DNA of 64,000 nt. Source: Actinomadura sp. NBRC 104425. GTDB taxonomy: Bacteria > Actinomycetota > Actinomycetes > Streptosporangiales > Streptosporangiaceae. Under the pieces are notes generated by a model that searched no databases, was not told the DNA's origin, and saw nothing but the letters and a program-made list of their open reading frames with translations. The stretch lies in NCBI RefSeq assembly GCF_030269545.1, contig NZ_BSTN01000004.1, forward strand, positions 366,134 through 430,133, in the 5' to 3' direction. The first letter of the stretch is position 1, and the number at the start of each line of letters is the position of its first letter. Shown here one piece after another: positions 49,100-57,619 of the stretch. A program made the translations under genes and the position numbers.

Positions 49100-49292
49100 C
49101 GGCGTTCTCCTGTCCGGCTCGGTAGAAGGATGCGGGAGGGGTCTCCCCGAAGTCGATCTCGCGCAGCGTGCTGATCACGGAGTGGATGTGGTCGGCCGTC
49201 ATGGCCACCTCCGCATGCCGGTCGTCCCCGAGGGGGAGTCCCGCCCGCAGCGCCCATCGGGCTGCCTCTTGGGGGGTGAGTTCGCTGGTCAT
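49086..49292 (-). CDS. AtzG-like amidase partner (GatC-like small subunit)
   Basis: A 68-residue protein. HIHSVISTLREIDFGETPPA and SFYRAGQ match the AtzG-like/DUF4089 proteins that pair with AtzE-type amidases as GatC does with GatA. The ATG at 49292 opens the operon; the gene overlaps the amidase start by 14 bases. It is expected to stabilise the amidase. Confidence 0.75.
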   Translation of the reverse strand: MTSELTPQEAARWALRAGLPLGDDRHAEVAMTADHIHSVISTLREIDFGETPPASFYRAGQENADAAV

Positions 49293-49351
49293 GGCTTCCT
49301 CGTGGATCGGTACGGCGCGACGGGCCGGCCCGCGCAGACCCGGGCGCCGTA

Positions 49352-49370
49352 AAAGCAAATAATTTGCTTT
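49352..49370. promoter_or_regulatory. Operator 1, 19-base perfect palindrome
   Basis: AAAGCAAAT-A-ATTTGCTTT, with 9-base perfect arms, in a divergent promoter. It matches the site at 49398 in 16 of 19 bases. TetR-family repressors bind sites like this. It would control atzG/amidase and the MFS gene together. Confidence 0.75.
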
Positions 49371-49397
49371 AGGTGAGCGTAGGGCCTACGGTACCTT

Positions 49398-49416
49398 AAA
49401 GCAAACCATTAGCTTT
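49398..49416. promoter_or_regulatory. Operator 2, related 19-base palindrome
   Basis: AAAGCAAACCATTAGCTTT, with outer arms CTTAAAGC/GCTTTAAG over 49395-49419. It is centred 46 bases from operator 1 and lies just before the MFS ribosome-binding site, where repressor binding should block transcription. Confidence 0.7.
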
Positions 49417-49437
49417 AAGTAGGAAGGACCTCGTGTC

Positions 49438-50748
49438 GTGCGTCCCCGCGGGCCTCGCGCCCCCCGCACCTCCCCGTCCGGACGCCTGCCGTTCGCATTG
49501 CACGCCTCGATCCTGATCGCGCTGCTCGCCGCATCCAGCGCACCGACCCCGCTGTACCCCCGCTACCAGGCCCAGTGGCGGTTGTCGGCCCTCGACATCA
49601 CCGTGGTCTTCAGCGCCTACGCCCTGGCGCTCCTGATCGCGCTGCTGACGACCGGCACCCTTTCCGACCATCTCGGACGCCGCCCCGTGCTCCTGGGCGC
49701 GCTCGCGCTCCAGATCGCCTCCATGGCGCTGTTCGCGGCGGCCGGCGGCCTGACCGCCCTGATCGTCGCCCGCGTGCTGCAGGGCATCGCGACCGGGGCG
49801 GCGACCAGCGCGGCCGGTGCGGCCCTCCTCGACCTGGAAGACCCCGTCCGTCCGGGGCGCCCCGCTCTGGCCAACAGCATCGCGCCGGTGACGGGCATGG
49901 CGGTCGGCGTCCTGGCGGCCACCCTCATGGTGCGCTTCGCCCCCGTTCCGACGCTCACGGTGTACGCGGCCCTGATCGCCGTGTTCGCCGCGCAGGCCAT
50001 CGCCCTCGTCCCGACGCCCGAGACCGTCCGGCGCCGTCCCGGAGCTCTGCGCTCGACGCGGCCCCGCCTGGCGCTGCCGCCGCCGGCCGCCCGCACCCTC
50101 CTGCTCAACGGCGCCGGCGTCGTCGCCGTCTGGGCCCTCGGCGGCTTCTACTCGTCCCTGGGACCGGGCCTCACACGGCTCATCGCCCCCGGCGGACCCG
50201 ACTACGCCGACGGGATGGTCTTCTTCACGCTGACGGCCGCCGCCGCCCCGACGGTGTATTTCACGCGCAGGATGCGCGCCGACGTCTCCGCTCTGCTCGG
50301 GAGCTCAGCAGTGGTTCCGGCGGCCGTCCTGACCCTGGGCGCCCTCCACCTCGCCGACCCCGTACTTCTCTTCGCAGGGGCGGCACTGGCCGGGTTCGGC
50401 TTCGGAGCCGTCTCCCAGGGGGCGCTGCGCGCCGTCGTCGACTCGGTCCCCGCCCGGGAGAAGGGCGGCACGCTCGCCTCCTACTACGTACTCAGCTACC
50501 TGGCGATGAGCCTGCCCGCCATCGGCGCCGGCGCCCTCACCGCCGGCATCGGACTGCGTGCGGCGGCACTGGCCTATGCCGGCTGCATGGCAGTACTGGC
50601 GACCGCCGCGGTCGCGACGTTCACCGCGCAGCTGCGCGGTCGGCGCCGGACACCGACCCCGGACGTCCACCCCCGCCCCGCAACGAGCGATTCCTCGCTC
50701 GACGCACCCGCTTCAGACATCTCCGTCCCCGCAACGCGCAACAGGTAA
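49438..50748 (+). CDS. MFS transporter
   Basis: A 436-residue 12-span transporter. LIALLAASSAPTPLYPRYQA is in span 1, TGTLSDHLGRRPVLLGALAL is the loop 2-3 motif (D-x-x-G-R-R), and VSQGALRAVVDSVPAREKGG the equivalent loop 8-9. A hydrophilic Thr/Pro/Ser-rich tail of about 45 residues follows. The GTG start at 49438 is after AGGAAGGA. Expression is probably controlled by the twin palindromes upstream together with the amidase genes, which suggests uptake or export of the amidase substrate or product. Confidence 0.87.
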   Translation: MRPRGPRAPRTSPSGRLPFALHASILIALLAASSAPTPLYPRYQAQWRLSALDITVVFSAYALALLIALLTTGTLSDHLGRRPVLLGALALQIASMALFAAAGGLTALIVARVLQGIATGAATSAAGAALLDLEDPVRPGRPALANSIAPVTGMAVGVLAATLMVRFAPVPTLTVYAALIAVFAAQAIALVPTPETVRRRPGALRSTRPRLALPPPAARTLLLNGAGVVAVWALGGFYSSLGPGLTRLIAPGGPDYADGMVFFTLTAAAAPTVYFTRRMRADVSALLGSSAVVPAAVLTLGALHLADPVLLFAGAALAGFGFGAVSQGALRAVVDSVPAREKGGTLASYYVLSYLAMSLPAIGAGALTAGIGLRAAALAYAGCMAVLATAAVATFTAQLRGRRRTPTPDVHPRPATSDSSLDAPASDISVPATRNR

Positions 50749-50815
50749 GGAAGGTCGTCGTGTTCACCTCGTCGCAAACGACAAAGTCGGCTACGCCCCC
50801 TCCTCTTCCTGGACG

Positions 50816-51694
50816 GTGGGCGACCTCACCGTACGACGCATCGACGAAGTGACCCTGCCCCCTCAGACCGGTCCGTGGCTGCTGCCCGAGGCGACCATCG
50901 ACCTCGTGGGCCGGACTCCCTGGCTGAGCCCCGACTTCGCCGACGGACAAGGCGTCCTGCGCCTGGCAAGCCACAGCTTCGCCGTCGAGGTGGACGGCAT
51001 GCGGGTGCTGGTGGACACCGGCATCGGAAACGGCAAGCCGCGCGCCAACCCCGCCTGGCACGACCTGGACACCGACTACGAGGCGCGGCTGCGGGCCGCG
51101 GGCTTCGCGCCGGAGAGCGTCGACGTCGTGCTCCTGACCCACCTGCACGCCGACCACGTGGGGTGGAACACGCGTGCCGAGGGCGACGCCTGGGTGCCCA
51201 CCTTCCCGAACGCGCGCTATCTCACCTCGCGCACCGAGTGGACCTACTGGGCGGGCGTCGACATGGAGGAGGCCCGTCGGCAGATGTTCCGGGACTCGGT
51301 CCATCCCGTCCGGGAAGCAGGTCTGCTCGACCTCATCGACGTCGCGGACGAGGGCACGGACATCGCGCCGGGCATCCGTTTGCTGCCCGCCCCCGGCCAC
51401 ACACCGGGGCAGGTGGCGGTGGAGCTGAGCAGCCGCGGCGAGACCGCACTGATCACCGGCGACAGCATTCACCACCCGGTCCAGATGGCGCATCCCGAGC
51501 TCTGCAGCTGTGTGGACATCGCTCCCGAACTGGCGGTCAGGACCCGCAAGCGGCTGCTCGGCGCACTGGCCGGTACGTCGACTCTCCTGCTGGGGACCCA
51601 CTTCCCGCCGCCGACCGCCGGACACGTGCGGCGCGAGGACGGCGGGTACCGACTGGTCCCGGCTCCCTCAAGGGTCACGCCCGTCGGCGGCTGA
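50816..51694 (+). CDS. Metallo-beta-lactamase-fold hydrolase with a doubtful N-terminus
   Basis: A 292-residue frame starting at GTG 50816. The metal motif is VVLLTHLHADHVGWN; PAPGHTPGQVAVELS holds the second His and ITGDSIHHPVQ the aspartate; LLGTHFPPPTAGHV is the last ligand. GMRVLVDTGIGNGKPRANPA is typical of AHL-lactonase-like hydrolases. There is no ribosome site before 50816. A well-placed GTG at 50760 (after AAGGAAGG) reads a frame that would join this one if one C were added in the C5 run at 50796-50800, so a one-base deletion or sequencing error is likely. Confidence 0.75.
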   Translation: MGDLTVRRIDEVTLPPQTGPWLLPEATIDLVGRTPWLSPDFADGQGVLRLASHSFAVEVDGMRVLVDTGIGNGKPRANPAWHDLDTDYEARLRAAGFAPESVDVVLLTHLHADHVGWNTRAEGDAWVPTFPNARYLTSRTEWTYWAGVDMEEARRQMFRDSVHPVREAGLLDLIDVADEGTDIAPGIRLLPAPGHTPGQVAVELSSRGETALITGDSIHHPVQMAHPELCSCVDIAPELAVRTRKRLLGALAGTSTLLLGTHFPPPTAGHVRREDGGYRLVPAPSRVTPVGG

Positions 51695-52224
51695 AGCGGA
51701 TCGCGTCACCCGGGACGTGCCGCGCACCACGTCGCACCGAGTGCGTGCGGGTGGACGTCCTGGGCGTCCGCGACCGGACGGCCCAGGAGCGGGCATGCGC
51801 TCCGTCATCGCCGATGGAGCCGGACGAAGTGATGACCGTTCACCGGCTTGCGCCCTTCGCGCAAGCCGGCTGTCGGCCGTCCTGCGCGGGCGACGGCCAC
51901 GCCGACGCGTCGCGAACGAGGGCGACCTGCCGCCCCCACGCGCTCCTCGCCGCCCGAGTGTTGCGGCCCTGTTTCAGTCCGACGTGTCACAGGCGGTCAT
52001 GCCGTGCGCGTACAGGCCGATGACGTCAGCCGGAGGATCCAGGGCGCGGGCGAGGCGGTGTTCGCCTGCGCCCGCGCCCTGGAGGAGAGCGCCCGTCACG
52101 CGCCGCTGCGCCCGTGCGTCGTCTGCCTCCGGCCGCCGCCGGGGCGGCCGGGCTCTCGTCAGGGCTGTCCCGCCCGCGGTTTCTCCCTCGGCTTCCGTGC
52201 TCGTTCGAGCACGCTTGCCTGCGG
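51695..52224. other. Intergenic region between convergent genes
   Basis: About 530 bases without a supported gene; frames are Arg/Pro/Ala-rich. It contains one strong hairpin (next entry). Nothing else is recognised. Confidence 0.4.
51843..51869. terminator. 11-base perfect hairpin
   Basis: CCGGCTTGCGC-CCTTC-GCGCAAGCCGG. It is about 150 bases after the metallo-hydrolase stop and before the 3' end of the MarR gene, and could end either transcript. Confidence 0.6.
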
Positions 52225-52707
52225 TCACTTCTTCGCGGGCTTCTCTTTCCGGTCACCGGACTCGGCGGACGCGCAGACGGTTTCGTTCAGCTGCTTGAGC
52301 ATTTGCAGCAGCTGCCCCCTCGCCTGCGTGTCGAGTCCCATGGAACAGGTGAGACGCGTGGGGACGTCGTCGGCCTTGGCGCGAAGCGCCTTGCCGGCGT
52401 CGGTCAGCCCGATCTCGACCGAACGCTCGTCGTCGCGTCGGCGGCAGCGCGTCACCAGCCCGGCCGCCTCGAGCCGCTTCAACAGCGGCGAGAGCGTGCC
52501 GTAGTCGAGCTGCAGGACGCAGGCGATCTCCTTCACCGGCTGCGGCCCCTTCTGCCAGAGGAGTCGCATCACCAGGTACTGCGGGTACGTCAGCCCCAGC
52601 TCGTCCAGCAGATCGCGATAGAGCGAGGTCATCGAGCGCGAGGCCTTCCACAGGGCGAGGCACAGGTAGTCCTCGATCGGGACCTCGGTGTCTGTAGTTG
52701 CGGACAT
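52225..52707 (-). CDS. MarR-family regulator, OhrR-like
   Basis: A 160-residue winged-helix regulator. DYLCLALWKASRSMTSLYRD has a cysteine (Cys16) at the place of the peroxide-sensing cysteine of OhrR (LCFALY), and GLTYPQYLVMRLLWQKGPQP, QLDYGTLSPLLKRLEAAGLV and RRRDDERSVEIGLTDAGKAL match OhrR. A start 6 codons upstream is possible. It is divergent from the esterase gene and probably represses it, responding to oxidants or to an electrophilic substrate. Confidence 0.88.
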   Translation of the reverse strand: MSATTDTEVPIEDYLCLALWKASRSMTSLYRDLLDELGLTYPQYLVMRLLWQKGPQPVKEIACVLQLDYGTLSPLLKRLEAAGLVTRCRRRDDERSVEIGLTDAGKALRAKADDVPTRLTCSMGLDTQARGQLLQMLKQLNETVCASAESGDRKEKPAKK

Positions 52708-52815
52708 GCACAAAGAGTACCGCATCCAATCACGGAAGATTAGATTGTGCACGAGGTAGTTGTGTGCTAGCTTCTTGCCCGGCAACAGAGCAACAGCCCC
52801 AGTGAGGAGACAGTG
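52708..52815. promoter_or_regulatory. Divergent promoter with candidate OhrR-like operator
   Basis: CAATC-N11-GATTG near 52730 and a longer pair TGCACAA / TTGTGCA (about 52707 and 52745) are the candidate binding sites. TTGTGC (52745-52750) and TAGCTT (52768-52773), 17 bases apart, could be the esterase promoter. Confidence 0.5.
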
Positions 52816-53778
52816 ATGGCCACCAACACGAACGACGTCGTGCTCGAGCCGGCGGCGCAGGAGTTCGCGAACGCGACGGCCAAGCCGCCCTACCTCTTCG
52901 ACCTCGGCCCGGTGAAGGGCCGCGAGACGGTCGACGAGGTGCAGTCCGGCGAGATCGACATGCCCGCCGCCCAGATCGAGGAGCTCCGCCTCGCCGGCCC
53001 GGTCGGCGAGTTCCCGGTCAAGATCGTGCGGCCGGAGGGCGTGACCGGCGTGCTCCCGGTCATCCTCTACATCCACGGCGCCGGCTGGGTGTTCGGCGAC
53101 TTCCACACGCACGAGCGGCTCGTCCGCGAGCTCGCCGTCGGCGCCCGCGCCGCGGTCGTCTTCCCCGACTACAGCCGTTCCCCCGAGGCGCGCTACCCCG
53201 TCGCGATCGAGCAGAGCTACGCCGCGGCGCGGTGGGTCGCCGAGCACGGCGCCGACAAGGGCCTCGACGCCACTCGTCTCGCCGTCGCGGGCGACTCGGT
53301 CGGCGGCAACATGAGCGCCGCGCTGACGCTGATGGCCAAGGAGCGCGGCGGCCCGCGGTTCGCGGCGCAGGTGCTCTTCTACCCGGTGACCGACGCCGCC
53401 TTCGACACCGGGTCGTACCACCGGTTCGCGGAGGGGTACTTCCTCCGCCGCGACGCGATGCAGTGGTTCTGGGACCAGTACACGACCGACGAGGCGCAGC
53501 GCAACGAGATCACCGCGTCGCCGCTGCGCGCCGGTGTCGAGCAGCTGGCGGGGTTGCCGCCCGCGCTGGTGATCACCGCCGAGGCCGACGTCCTCCGCGA
53601 CGAGGGCGAGGCGTACGCGAGGAAGCTGCGCGAGGCCGGCGTCCCCGTCACCGCGGTCCGCTACCAGGGGATCATCCACGATTTCGTGATGCTGAACGCG
53701 CTGCGCGGGACGCACGCGGCCGATGCGGCGATCCGGCAGGCGACCGGCTTCCTGGCCGAGGCGCTCGGAACCCGCTGA
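52816..53778 (+). CDS. Alpha/beta hydrolase, hormone-sensitive-lipase family
   Basis: A 320-residue esterase. The oxyanion motif is HGAGWVFGD (usually HGGG), the nucleophile Ser161 is in VAGDSVGGNMSAALTLMAKE, the acid is in ALVITAEADVLRDEG, and the histidine in GIIHDFVML. The family hydrolyses short-chain esters. The ATG follows GAGGAGA. It is paired with the OhrR-like MarR gene and ends in a very strong terminator. Confidence 0.9.
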   Translation: MATNTNDVVLEPAAQEFANATAKPPYLFDLGPVKGRETVDEVQSGEIDMPAAQIEELRLAGPVGEFPVKIVRPEGVTGVLPVILYIHGAGWVFGDFHTHERLVRELAVGARAAVVFPDYSRSPEARYPVAIEQSYAAARWVAEHGADKGLDATRLAVAGDSVGGNMSAALTLMAKERGGPRFAAQVLFYPVTDAAFDTGSYHRFAEGYFLRRDAMQWFWDQYTTDEAQRNEITASPLRAGVEQLAGLPPALVITAEADVLRDEGEAYARKLREAGVPVTAVRYQGIIHDFVMLNALRGTHAADAAIRQATGFLAEALGTR

Positions 53779-53793
53779 CAGGCCGAACGGAAA

Positions 53794-53826
53794 ACGGTGG
53801 CCCGGCGCTCGGCGCCGGGCCACCGT
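53794..53826 (+). terminator. 15-base perfect terminator hairpin
   Basis: ACGGTGGCCCGGCGC-TCG-GCGCCGGGCCACCGT, 15 perfect pairs with a 3-base loop, 15 bases after the esterase stop. Confidence 0.88.
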
Positions 53827-53942
53827 CCCATGTCGCGGGCCGGACGGCGTTCGATCGCTGCGAGCCGATCTCCCGATCGTTCTCGCGGCGAGTCGTCAGG
53901 TCCGCGGCGCAGCCGTGATCCAGGCGGCCGCGCCGGTTCGGT

Positions 53943-54725
53943 TCAGACGGAGCGGTAGCGCGTGGCGAGTTCCGGGCTCTGCGCGCCGAAGGCGGCGAGG
54001 TCGGCCTGGAAGACCGCGTCGAGCAGGCCGGCGTCCTCGACGCCCGGGGCGCAGACGGTCTCGCCCAGCTCCAGGCCGCGCAGGCTGGCGGTCACGACGT
54101 CGTCGGCCGCCATGCGGGGCAGCGCGCTCATGTCGATGCCCTGGCGCTCGTGGAACTCGGTGGCCACCACACCGGGGCACACGACCTGGACCCGGACTCC
54201 CGTGCCCTCCAGTTCCGCGCTCAGGATCTGGGACAGCGCGACGAGGTAGGCCAGGCTTCCGCCGTAGACGGCACGGCGGGGCATCTGCGAGTGCGGCGCG
54301 GGACCGCTGAAGGCGATCATGCCGGAGACGTTGATGATCGTGCCCTCGCCGCGCTCCTGCATGCCCGCGACGGCGGCGCGGGTGAGCATCGTGGGCGCGA
54401 GGACCTTGACGCCGACGATTTCGGCGGCCCTGTCGGCGGGGAGCTCGGCCAGCGGCATGTAGTGGGCGACGCCCGCGTTGTTCACCAGCATGGTCAGCGG
54501 CTCGGTCGCGCAGATCCGGGCCACCTCGTCGATGCCGTCGCCGGTGGACAGGTCGGCGGTGACGGTCCGCACGGCAACCTGCGGGTGCGCGTCGGCGAAC
54601 TCGTCCAGCCGCTCCTTCCGCCGGCCCACCAGCACCAGGTCGTAGCCGTCCGCGGCCAGGCGTTCGGCGAAAGCCCTGCCGATGCCGGAGGTGGCACCGG
54701 TGACGAGTGCAAGCCTGCTCATCAT
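53943..54725 (-). CDS. SDR-family protein lacking the catalytic lysine
   Basis: A 260-residue short-chain dehydrogenase fold. ALVTGATSGIGRAFAERLAA and LTMLVNNAGVAHYMPLAE are intact, and the serine is in IINVSGMIAFSG. The YxxxK motif reads YGGSL (in AVYGGSLAYLVALSQILSAE), so leucine replaces the catalytic lysine. Either of two adjacent ATGs (54725 or 54722) may start it; the stop of the upstream dehydrogenase lies between them. It may be a non-catalytic or altered SDR. Confidence 0.82.
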   Translation of the reverse strand: MMSRLALVTGATSGIGRAFAERLAADGYDLVLVGRRKERLDEFADAHPQVAVRTVTADLSTGDGIDEVARICATEPLTMLVNNAGVAHYMPLAELPADRAAEIVGVKVLAPTMLTRAAVAGMQERGEGTIINVSGMIAFSGPAPHSQMPRRAVYGGSLAYLVALSQILSAELEGTGVRVQVVCPGVVATEFHERQGIDMSALPRMAADDVVTASLRGLELGETVCAPGVEDAGLLDAVFQADLAAFGAQSPELATRYRSV

Positions 54726-55603
54726 CGTTCCTTTCCGTGGCCGGCCGCCGCGGCCGGTCCTTTCGAGTTCAGCGAGTGCAGCAGCCGGGACAGCCCGCGT
54801 GCGCCCGCCATGCCGCGTTGGGTCACCGCGCCGGGATCCACGCCGGCCTCGCGCATCGCGGTGTCGAACAGCTCCATGTCCAGCGCCTCGACCCGGGACA
54901 GGTGCTCGACGTTGTCGAGGGTGACCATCGTGTTCAGCAGGGTCAGCGCGGCGCTGGAGGCGCTGCCCAGCTTCAGCGCGCCGACCAGCCGCGCCGGGTC
55001 CATGCCCTGTGCGGCGGCCAGATCGACGATCTCGGCGATGCCGGCCTGGTTCATCGCCAGCAGCGCGTTGTTGAACAGCTTCGCGGTCTGCCCGGCACCC
55101 GCGCCGCCGAGATGGACGACGTGGCGGGAGAACGAGGCGAACACGGGCTCGCAACGCTCCACGGCCGTCCGCGGTCCGCCGACCAGGGTGGTCAGCCGTC
55201 GTTCCTCCGCGGCCGGCCGTCCTCCGCTGACCGGTGCGTCCAGGACCTCGACCCCGGCCGGTGCGCAGATCTCGGTCAGCCGCACCGCGTTGGAGGGAAG
55301 GCCGGTGCCGTGGTTCACCACGACCGCACCCGGACGCAGGGCCTCCAGCAGTCCGCCCGTGACCAACTGCAGAACGTCTTCGTCGGTGCTGACGCACAAC
55401 GCGACGATGTCGCACGCTGCGGCCAGACCCCGGATGTCGTCGTGGCGGGCGTGCGGCACGCCGCGCAGGCCGTCCAGGGAGGCGGAACGCCTCGCCCAGG
55501 CGTGCAGGGGGAAACCCGCCTCGGCGATGGCCGTCGCCATGGGCAGGCCCTGGTCGCCCAGGCCGATGAAACCGACGGGCGGCCGTTCGCGATCGGTGTC
55601 CAT
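54722..55603 (-). CDS. NAD(P)-dependent 3-hydroxyisobutyrate dehydrogenase-like protein
   Basis: A 293-residue beta-hydroxyacid dehydrogenase. PPVGFIGLGDQGLPMATAIA is the cofactor motif (G-x-G-x-x-G), DAPVSGGRPAAEERRLTTLV the substrate-binding motif, and GAGAGQTAKLFNNALLAMNQ carries the catalytic lysine. The ATG is at 55603. It is coupled to the SDR gene through the ATGATG overlap and is divergent from the MmyB-type regulator at 55704. Confidence 0.87.
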   Translation of the reverse strand: MDTDRERPPVGFIGLGDQGLPMATAIAEAGFPLHAWARRSASLDGLRGVPHARHDDIRGLAAACDIVALCVSTDEDVLQLVTGGLLEALRPGAVVVNHGTGLPSNAVRLTEICAPAGVEVLDAPVSGGRPAAEERRLTTLVGGPRTAVERCEPVFASFSRHVVHLGGAGAGQTAKLFNNALLAMNQAGIAEIVDLAAAQGMDPARLVGALKLGSASSAALTLLNTMVTLDNVEHLSRVEALDMELFDTAMREAGVDPGAVTQRGMAGARGLSRLLHSLNSKGPAAAAGHGKER

Positions 55604-55703
55604 GCCGCAATGCTGCGTCGGCTCGGGACGGCCAGCCAGATCCCTGGGCTTCCTAGGAATGCCAGTACCAGGCGGTGCGACCGGGCGGACATACTGGAGG
55701 AAT

Positions 55704-56615
55704 ATGGGGACGACGGAATTCGGGCAGGCCCTGCACCGGTGGCGCGACCGGACCTCGCCGGAGGCCGCGGGACTGCCCTCCGGTGGCCAACGACGCGTCC
55801 CGGGGCTGCGTCGCGAGGAGCTGGCCCACCTGGCGGGCATTTCGGCCGACTACATCACCCGCCTCGAACAGGGCCGGGCGACCAACCCGTCGGCGCAGGT
55901 CATCGAAGCGCTGGCCAGGGCTCTTCGCCTGTCGGCCGCCGAGCGCGCACACCTGTTCCGGCTGGGCGGACTCCAGCCGCCCCGGGCGGAGTGCGTGCCC
56001 TCCGAACTCACTCCCAGCGTGCGGCGCATGCTGGACCGGCTGACCGGTACTCCCGTCGCGGTGTTCGACGCGGCTTGGACACTGCTCGTGGCCAACCCGC
56101 CCTACGCCGCCCTGATGGGTGATCCGGCGGGCTGGACCGGGCACGAGCGCAACGGGGTGTGGCGCAACTTCCTCGGTTTGAGCGACCGGGTGCGGCTCAC
56201 CCCGGAGTCGCGGCACGCCCTGCAGGTCGCGCTGGTCGCCGACCTTCGTGCGGTCACCGCGCGCTACCCGGGCGACCGGCGGCTCAAGCGGCTGGTCGCG
56301 GATCTGCGCGCGCACAGCGACAGGTTCGCCGAACTGTGGGAGACCGGTGCCGCCGGTCGCCACGAGGCGGGCCGCAAGACGATCGTCCATCCCGATGTCG
56401 GCACCTTGACGCTCGACTGCGACGTGCTCAGCGTGGCGGGCAGCGACCTTCGCATCATGGTCTACACCGCAGAGCCCGGCACCGAGGACGCCGAGCGCCT
56501 TGCACTGCTCACCATGCTCCACCGAAGCGACAGGGGCGATCGGGAACTCCGCGACGTCGGCGCCCCTGAAACGCAGGACGAACTCACGCAAATGCGTGAG
56601 TTCGCCTACGAGTGA
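55704..56615 (+). CDS. MmyB-like XRE transcriptional regulator
   Basis: A 303-residue regulator. The N-terminal HTH is VPGLRREELAHLAGISADYI with TRLEQGRATNPSAQVIEALA. The C-terminal MLTR/MmyB ligand domain has VFDAAWTLLVANPPYAALMG, WRNFLGLSDRVRL and HPDVGTLTLDCDVLSVAGSD. The ATG follows TGGAGG. It probably controls the divergent dehydrogenase/SDR pair, as is usual for this family. It is the intact counterpart of the remnant at 8287. Confidence 0.9.
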   Translation: MGTTEFGQALHRWRDRTSPEAAGLPSGGQRRVPGLRREELAHLAGISADYITRLEQGRATNPSAQVIEALARALRLSAAERAHLFRLGGLQPPRAECVPSELTPSVRRMLDRLTGTPVAVFDAAWTLLVANPPYAALMGDPAGWTGHERNGVWRNFLGLSDRVRLTPESRHALQVALVADLRAVTARYPGDRRLKRLVADLRAHSDRFAELWETGAAGRHEAGRKTIVHPDVGTLTLDCDVLSVAGSDLRIMVYTAEPGTEDAERLALLTMLHRSDRGDRELRDVGAPETQDELTQMREFAYE

Positions 56616-56864
56616 TCCATCACACGACTCCTTCAGTCACGGTCGGTAACCGATTTCGCGGCTGGCCGAGCCCTCGCCGGCACACCTGCTGCTCGGCCGC
56701 GGCGCGCGGCCGAACCGCCCCTCCCACGTCACCGGCATATGTGCCGAAGCAACCGGAACTGGTCATGGCGGCGATGCCGCCTCTGCCAGCGGTGTGGCGA
56801 TGCACTGGCAACGGCACTGCCCCGTGGCGCCATTGATCAGGAACGGCTTCTCCGGTCGGCCGGT

Positions 56865-57614
56865 TCATCGGTCCTCCATGAAGAGCGCGTCGCGGATCGA
56901 CTTGACCCCGCCGTGGGCGGTCAGGCCGCCGTCGACGGGTATCTCGGCACCGGAGATGAAGGACGCCTCATCGCTGAGCAGGAACAGGACGACCGGCGCG
57001 ACCTCGTCCGCGGTGCCGGTACGTCCCAGCGGGGTCTCCGCGACGTTCGCGGCGCGGAAAGCCGGTGCCGCCGAAGCGGTCATCGGCGTTTCGATGTAGC
57101 CGGGGTGAACGGTGTTGACCCGGATCCCGCGCGGCCCCAGTTCCAGGCACGCGACCTTGGCCAGGCCCCGCAGGGCCCACTTGCTCGCGGTGTAGGCGGC
57201 GGGGAAGTGCCCGGTCAACGCGGCCACGGACCCCACGCAGACGATGGAACCGCCCGGCGGCATCAGCGGCGCGAGCGTCTGGACGCCCAGCAGCACGCCG
57301 GTCACGTTGACCTGAGCGACCCGCACCAGATCGGCCGGATCCAGATCGGTCAGGCGTGCGCGCCAGGTGATCCCGGCGTTGGCGACCAGGCCGTCCACCC
57401 GCCCGTGGGCGGCCCGCAGGGCGTCGCCGAGAGCGGTCCAGGCCGAGGCGTCGGTGACGTCGAGCCGCCGGTACCGCACCCCGGGCAGGTCCTCGGCCGG
57501 TGTCTCCCCGAGGTCGACGCCGATCACGGTCGCGCCTTCGGCGGCCAGCAGCCTGGCCTCGGCGGCGCCCTGGCCCTGTCCCGCTCCGGTGACGACGACG
57601 ACCTTGCCTTCCAT
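56865..57614 (-). CDS. SDR-family oxidoreductase
   Basis: A 249-residue classical SDR. MEGKVVVVTGAGQGQGAAEA holds the cofactor glycines, GLVANAGITWRAR the NNAG-like motif, IVCVGSVAALTGHFPAAYTA and SKWALRGLAKVA the catalytic Ser and YxxxK, and NTVHPGYIETPMTA the product region. The ATG at 57614 was chosen; a few in-frame codons upstream belong to the cyclase remnant that ends here. The mycofactocin-type subgroup is possible but not proven. Confidence 0.87.
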   Translation of the reverse strand: MEGKVVVVTGAGQGQGAAEARLLAAEGATVIGVDLGETPAEDLPGVRYRRLDVTDASAWTALGDALRAAHGRVDGLVANAGITWRARLTDLDPADLVRVAQVNVTGVLLGVQTLAPLMPPGGSIVCVGSVAALTGHFPAAYTASKWALRGLAKVACLELGPRGIRVNTVHPGYIETPMTASAAPAFRAANVAETPLGRTGTADEVAPVVLFLLSDEASFISGAEIPVDGGLTAHGGVKSIRDALFMEDR

Positions 57615-57619
57615 CCGCC

